A stretch of DNA of 9,676 bases. Origin: Parachlamydiaceae bacterium (lineage in GTDB: Bacteria; Chlamydiota; Chlamydiia; Chlamydiales; Parachlamydiaceae). Each line of letters begins with the position of its first letter. The first letter of the stretch is position 1. A model generated the notes under the pieces. The model was not told where the DNA came from, did no database searches, and was given only the letters and a program-made list of their open reading frames with translations. The translations under genes and the position numbers were made by a program. The stretch covers positions 1 through 9,676 of the forward strand of contig JACDGH010000079.1 in assembly GCA_013815395.1 (NCBI GenBank), written 5' to 3'. Below, in pieces: positions 6,321 to 9,676 of this stretch.

Positions 6321-6968
6321 ATGAATGAAGTATTATTTTTTATAGAAACCTTGCTGGTCGTAGGGTTTGCTTTTTGGGCTTTACACCTCGGCAAGGCGGC
6401 ATTAACAGGCTGGGTAGCAGTACAAGCACTTATTGCTAATTTATTTGTTTTAAAGCAAATTAGCTTATTTGGCTTTGAAGTCACAGCAAGTGATGTCTTC
6501 GCTATTGGAAGTTTGTTGGGGCTGAATTTTCTCCAAGAATATTTTAGCAAAGAAGATGCCAAAAAAGCAACGTGGATTTGTTTTTTCTTTATGGTGTTTT
6601 TTACGTTTGCTTCGCAGATTCATTTGCTCTACGTGCCAAGTTCATTTGATACCACCCATGCCGCCTTTGAATCTATTTTATCACTATCACCGCGCCTTCT
6701 GATTGCATCCATGAGCGTTTTTTTTGTTGTGCAACAGGTAGATATTCGTTTTTTTGCTTTTTTACAAAAATCCATGCCCGGCGCAAGTTTTGCCATTCGT
6801 GCAGGAATTTCTTTAGTTGTATCTCAATTTCTAGATACATTTCTATTTAGTTTTGCTGGGCTCTATGGTGTAGTTGCTTCTGTGTTTGACATCATCTTAC
6901 TTAGTTATCTAATTAAATTAATTGTTGTATTTTGCTTTACTGTTTGCATAAGGATTGCTAAATCGTGA
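6321..6968 (+). CDS. yhhQ: Queuosine-precursor transporter, YhhQ/VUT family
   Basis: A 215-residue integral membrane protein of the VUT (DUF165) family, whose members import queuosine precursors (preQ0, preQ1 or queuine). About six or seven hydrophobic segments are visible, at roughly 3-22, 30-50, 55-73, 86-108, 126-145, 160-180 and 187-211. Family signatures are the NFLQEYFSKEDAKKA loop (69-83, like the usual TEVYG-K-A pattern) and SQFLDTFLF (168-176). Its length fits the family (about 220). The frame opens earlier at TTG 6291, but ATG 6321 is preferred because of the TATAAT at 6282-6287; no strong ribosome binding site precedes either. Its TGA overlaps the GTG of tgt, coupling the two. In Chlamydia trachomatis the YhhQ homologue is reported to work with TGT in queuine salvage, so queuine from the host is the likely substrate. 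Confidence 0.85.
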   Translation: MNEVLFFIETLLVVGFAFWALHLGKAALTGWVAVQALIANLFVLKQISLFGFEVTASDVFAIGSLLGLNFLQEYFSKEDAKKATWICFFFMVFFTFASQIHLLYVPSSFDTTHAAFESILSLSPRLLIASMSVFFVVQQVDIRFFAFLQKSMPGASFAIRAGISLVVSQFLDTFLFSFAGLYGVVASVFDIILLSYLIKLIVVFCFTVCIRIAKS

Positions 6969-8095
6969 CATCATTTCATTTTGAACTTATACATCGATCG
7001 AAAAAATCTAGAGCTCGGGTAGGTCGCATTCATACCGCGCATGGAATTATCGATACGCCAAATTTTGTGGGCGTGGGGACAAATGGCACCATCAAAACAT
7101 TAGATAATTCTGCCTTACATGACATTGGGCTGCAATTAATGTTTTGTAATACCTATCACATGCTTTTGCAACCAGGCACTGAGGTTGTGAGAAAGGCGGG
7201 GGGATTGCATAAATTTATTAATAGACAGATGCCCATCATTACCGATTCAGGGGGTTTTCAGGTTTTTAGCTTAGCCTATGGATCGGTTGCTAACGAATTA
7301 AAAAGTCGCGGTACAAAGCAGCAAGGTGGTTCGGTTCTCAAAATTAATGAAGATGGGGTCGTGTTTCGTTCTTATTATGACGGAAAGAAAGTTTTATTAA
7401 CGCCTGAAAGTTCAATCCAAGCTCAGAAAGATCTTGGGGCTGATATTATTATTCCTTTTGATGAATTGCCACCTTATCATATTTCTCCGCAACAGTTAAA
7501 GACCTCACTGGATAGGACACACCGCTGGGAAAAAAGATCTTTAGAAGAACATCTAAGAAATCCTCAAGGACAGGCGATTTATGCCGTGGTTCATGGAGGG
7601 GTTAATCTAGAGATGCGCAAAGCCAGCAGCGATTTTTTAACTTCTCTGCCTTTTGATGGCTATGCTGTAGGAGGAAGTTTAGGTAAAACCAAGGATGAAC
7701 TTTATCAGGTAGTAGAGGCAACTTTTCCCTGGTTACCAGATGATAAGCCCAATCACTTATTGGGGATTGGCGATCTTGCTTCTATTGAAAAGTGCATTCC
7801 AAGTGGCGTGGACACGTTTGATAGTTCCTACCCGACAAGATCGGCGCGACATGGCGTTTTGCTTACGGCAAAAGGTCCGCTCAATATCACGAAGCTAGAA
7901 AATGCGGCCAATTTTGCACCCATCGAAGAAGGGTGTAGTTGTCTTGCTTGTTCTCAATTTTCCATTGCCTACATTCACCACTTATTTAAAGCGCGCGAAA
8001 TGACTGGCATGAATTTGGCCACAATTCATAATTTACATTATATGGTTAAGCTTATGCAAAAATATCGAGAGCGTATTCTAAACGATAGTTTTTAA
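6965..8095 (+). CDS. tgt: tRNA-guanine transglycosylase, chlamydial type (likely queuine-inserting)
   Basis: The product exchanges guanine 34 of GUN-anticodon tRNAs for a queuosine precursor base. Length 376 aa, typical. It starts at GTG 6965, overlapping the upstream TGA by 4 nt, with AAGGA at 6950-6954. Catalytic and binding residues are present: Asp94 in TDSGGFQ, Asp166 in FDEL, nucleophile Asp286 in FDSSYPTR, and the zinc ligands Cys324, Cys326, Cys329 and His355. Compared with E. coli TGT there is an insertion of about 18 residues after FSL (104-130, AYGSVANELKSRG and onward). The pocket Cys of FDEC is Leu168, and the GGLAVGE loop is GGSLGK (236-241), one residue shorter. I recall the same features in C. 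trachomatis TGT, which uses host queuine. No preQ1 synthesis genes are visible in this window. Function is certain at family level; queuine preference is inferred. Confidence 0.95.
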   Translation: MTSFHFELIHRSKKSRARVGRIHTAHGIIDTPNFVGVGTNGTIKTLDNSALHDIGLQLMFCNTYHMLLQPGTEVVRKAGGLHKFINRQMPIITDSGGFQVFSLAYGSVANELKSRGTKQQGGSVLKINEDGVVFRSYYDGKKVLLTPESSIQAQKDLGADIIIPFDELPPYHISPQQLKTSLDRTHRWEKRSLEEHLRNPQGQAIYAVVHGGVNLEMRKASSDFLTSLPFDGYAVGGSLGKTKDELYQVVEATFPWLPDDKPNHLLGIGDLASIEKCIPSGVDTFDSSYPTRSARHGVLLTAKGPLNITKLENAANFAPIEEGCSCLACSQFSIAYIHHLFKAREMTGMNLATIHNLHYMVKLMQKYRERILNDSF

Positions 8096-8183
8096 AACGA
8101 ATTGCGCAATATCCCATTAGCTTATAGAATGCAAAAACGCATATCTGGTGCAGTTGAATCGAATACCTAGCGCGGGCACATTT

Positions 8184-8189
8184 TATAAT
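8184..8189 (+). promoter_or_regulatory. Possible -10 element for mdh-gltA
   Basis: A perfect TATAAT lies 17 nt before ATG 8207, giving a start near 8196 and a nearly absent leader that would cut into the AGGAG at 8195-8199. The nearest -35-like sequence (TTGAAT, 8154-8159) is 24 bases away, too far. The rest of the 8096-8206 gap shows a 10-bp palindrome ATTGCGCAAT (8101-8110) and no terminator. Confidence 0.2.
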
Positions 8190-8206
8190 TTAATAGGAGC
8201 TATGCT

Positions 8207-9202
8207 ATGAAAAAATCTACCAAACGCGTTGCTGTTACCGGCGGTGCCGGTCAAATTGCCTATAACCTTTTATTTCGAATTGCCAGCGGAGAGATGTTTG
8301 GATTCGATCAACCTATTGAACTCCATATTCTCGAAGTGCCTGATGCTTTAAAAATTCTCGAAGGCGTCAAAATGGAATTAGATGACTGCGCTTTCCCTCT
8401 TCTTAAAGAAATCTACATTGGCAGTAATCCTTTATCAGTTTTTGAAGGTGTGCATTTTGCTATATTAGTGGGTGCAAAACCCCGAGGACCAGGTATGGAA
8501 AGAGGGGATTTGCTGCAAGATAACGGTAAGATTTTTATACAGCAGGGACAAGCTCTGAATGCCTCTGCAGATAAAGATGTAAAAGTTCTTGTAGTGGGTA
8601 ATCCTTGTAATACTAATTGTTTAATTGCTATGACACATGCTCCTAAAATTCCTCGTAAAAACTTTCATGCGATGATGCGACTCGATCAAAATCGCGCTAC
8701 AGCTCAATTAGCAATGAAAGCACATGTAGGTGTTACTGACGTATCTAATTTGACTATTTGGGGAAATCACAGCGCAACACAAGTGCCTGACTTTTTAAAT
8801 GCCAAAATTAGTGGAAAATCTGTTATAGAAAAAATTTCGGATAAATCTTGGCTAGAGAGCGAATTCATAACCACAGTACAGAAGCGCGGTGCGGCCATCA
8901 TTGAGGCTAGAGGTAAATCTTCCGCAGCTTCTGCTGCTAGTGCTGTCATAGATTCGATTAAAGACTTAGTAAATCCCACACCCGATGGTAGATGGTTTTC
9001 AAGTGCTGTGTTTAGTGAAGGAAATCCTTATAAAGTTGATGAAAATTTAATTTTTTCATTTCCGTGCCGTACTCTCGCGAATGGGGATTATGAGATTGTA
9101 AAAGACTTACCTTGGAATGAATTTTTGACGAATAAGATAAAAATAACAGAAAAAGAATTGATTGAAGAGCGTGAGCTAATCGGGAATATGTTAAAAAAAT
9201 AA
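8207..9202 (+). CDS. mdh: Malate dehydrogenase
   Basis: It oxidises malate to oxaloacetate with a nicotinamide cofactor in the TCA cycle (cytoplasm). The 331-residue length matches the type 2 MDH family related to cytosolic eukaryotic MDH. Visible features are the Rossmann loop [15 protein letters not shown] (12-26), Glu43 at the end of the second strand (favours NAD over NADP), the substrate loop [14 protein letters not shown] with Arg93 and Arg99 (90-103), NPCNTN (132-137), Asp160 with Arg163 in LDQNRA, and the proton-relay His188 in [30 protein letters not shown] (227-245) closes the active site. ATG 8207 follows AGGAG (8195-8199) with 7-nt spacing. gltA begins 14 bp downstream, so the pair is probably an operon making and then consuming oxaloacetate. 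All key residues are intact. Confidence 0.97.
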   Translation: MKKSTKRVAVTGGAGQIAYNLLFRIASGEMFGFDQPIELHILEVPDALKILEGVKMELDDCAFPLLKEIYIGSNPLSVFEGVHFAILVGAKPRGPGMERGDLLQDNGKIFIQQGQALNASADKDVKVLVVGNPCNTNCLIAMTHAPKIPRKNFHAMMRLDQNRATAQLAMKAHVGVTDVSNLTIWGNHSATQVPDFLNAKISGKSVIEKISDKSWLESEFITTVQKRGAAIIEARGKSSAASAASAVIDSIKDLVNPTPDGRWFSSAVFSEGNPYKVDENLIFSFPCRTLANGDYEIVKDLPWNEFLTNKIKITEKELIEERELIGNMLKK

Positions 9203-9216
9203 CAGGAGCTCCTTAT

Positions 9217-9676
9217 ATGTCTAGTCCAGCTAGTAATGAGACACTTTTTGCTATCACAAAAGAGCATTTGGAAACAGGATTAAGAGGCTTTCCAGTAGGA
9301 TATTGCACAACCTCTAATGTGGATCCAATAAAGGGATTGTTTTATATGGGGCAGCCCGTAGAGCAGTTGGCAGAGAAAGCCCCTGAGGAAGTAATTTATT
9401 TGCTTTACCATGGAAGGGAAGGTTCAGAAGCGGAAGTTTTGGACTTTGCGAAAGATTTGCATAATAGAGCAAAGTGTTCTCCAGAAGTTATTAAACACAT
9501 TCAACTTTTGCCTCGACAAGGGCATCCTATGGAACTATTCAACTGCGCCTTGCTCATTTGTGGGATGTTTGAAAGCAAAAATGATTATCGGGAAGATTGC
9601 CTAAATCTGATTGCGAAAATTCCTGAAATTGCCGCCTCCGTCATTAATTATCACGCTGGTTGGAACAGCTTAAAGC
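9217..9676 (+). CDS. gltA: Citrate synthase, N-terminal part (runs off window)
   Basis: The first 153 residues of a citrate synthase, which condenses oxaloacetate and acetyl-CoA into citrate. GLRGFPVGYCTTSNVDP, then KGLFYMGQPVEQLAEKA and EVIYLLYHG, is the standard N-terminal pattern of the bacterial short-form enzyme. It is followed by LLPRQGHPMELFNCALLICG, equivalent to the usual P-HPM motif. The catalytic His and Asp lie beyond the edge, so completeness cannot be judged. ATG 9217 is preceded by AGGAG (9204-9208) with 8-nt spacing, 14 bp after the mdh stop. The close 2-methylcitrate synthase family has a similar N-terminus and cannot be fully excluded, but pairing with mdh favours citrate synthase. 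Pathogenic Chlamydia lack this gene. Confidence 0.9.
   Translation, partial: MSSPASNETLFAITKEHLETGLRGFPVGYCTTSNVDPIKGLFYMGQPVEQLAEKAPEEVIYLLYHGREGSEAEVLDFAKDLHNRAKCSPEVIKHIQLLPRQGHPMELFNCALLICGMFESKNDYREDCLNLIAKIPEIAASVINYHAGWNSLK

Noticed and set aside
8202..8210. Tiny frame ATGCTATGA overlapping the mdh start as a regulatory leader peptide
   Set aside because: Only two codons plus stop, and just 2 nt from the AGGAG, too close to be translated.
9410..9604. Plus-strand frame of 64 codons
   Set aside because: It overlaps citrate synthase in another phase. The citrate synthase frame has clear family motifs.
1..9676. tRNA or rRNA genes, insertion sequences, phage or conjugation genes
   Set aside because: I saw no cloverleaf ends, rRNA-like stretches, transposase motifs or terminal inverted repeats in the window.

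Overview
The window is AT-rich and reads as chromosomal DNA of an environmental chlamydia (Parachlamydia/Protochlamydia-like). Two things point there. The tRNA-guanine transglycosylase has the same distinctive insertion and altered substrate pocket that I recall from Chlamydia TGT, and it lies directly behind a YhhQ-type queuosine-precursor transporter. A malate dehydrogenase gene is followed by citrate synthase. Pathogenic Chlamydia lack citrate synthase, whereas amoeba-associated chlamydiae keep a full TCA cycle. The genus is an inference from recalled families; no search was run.

Layout. The left edge (1-196) holds at most the tail of an unrecognised gene and a strong hairpin. A minus-strand gene of unknown function (197-1297) diverges from a plus-strand set of unknowns (1482-2597, 2599-2988, 3076-4260) across a compact two-promoter region. 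The first two plus-strand genes are one base apart and look co-translated. The third carries a domain resembling the C-terminal domain of the RNA polymerase alpha subunit. A large minus-strand gene (4252-5925) converges on it with a 9-bp stop-to-stop overlap. It encodes a soluble protein with a Ser-rich low-complexity segment and is a plausible but unproven secreted effector.

Right half. After an AT-rich spacer there is a remnant of a small helix-turn-helix (antitoxin-like) gene. Next comes a two-gene queuine-salvage unit, transporter and tgt, with a 4-nt GTG/TGA overlap (6321-8095). Then come mdh (8207-9202) and the start of gltA (from 9217, cut by the window edge), 14 bp apart with good ribosome binding sites.

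How the genes work together. The transporter would import queuine or a related precursor from the host, and TGT would insert it into tRNA. Malate dehydrogenase makes oxaloacetate, which citrate synthase condenses with acetyl-CoA. The left half is lineage-specific accessory DNA whose functions I cannot name.
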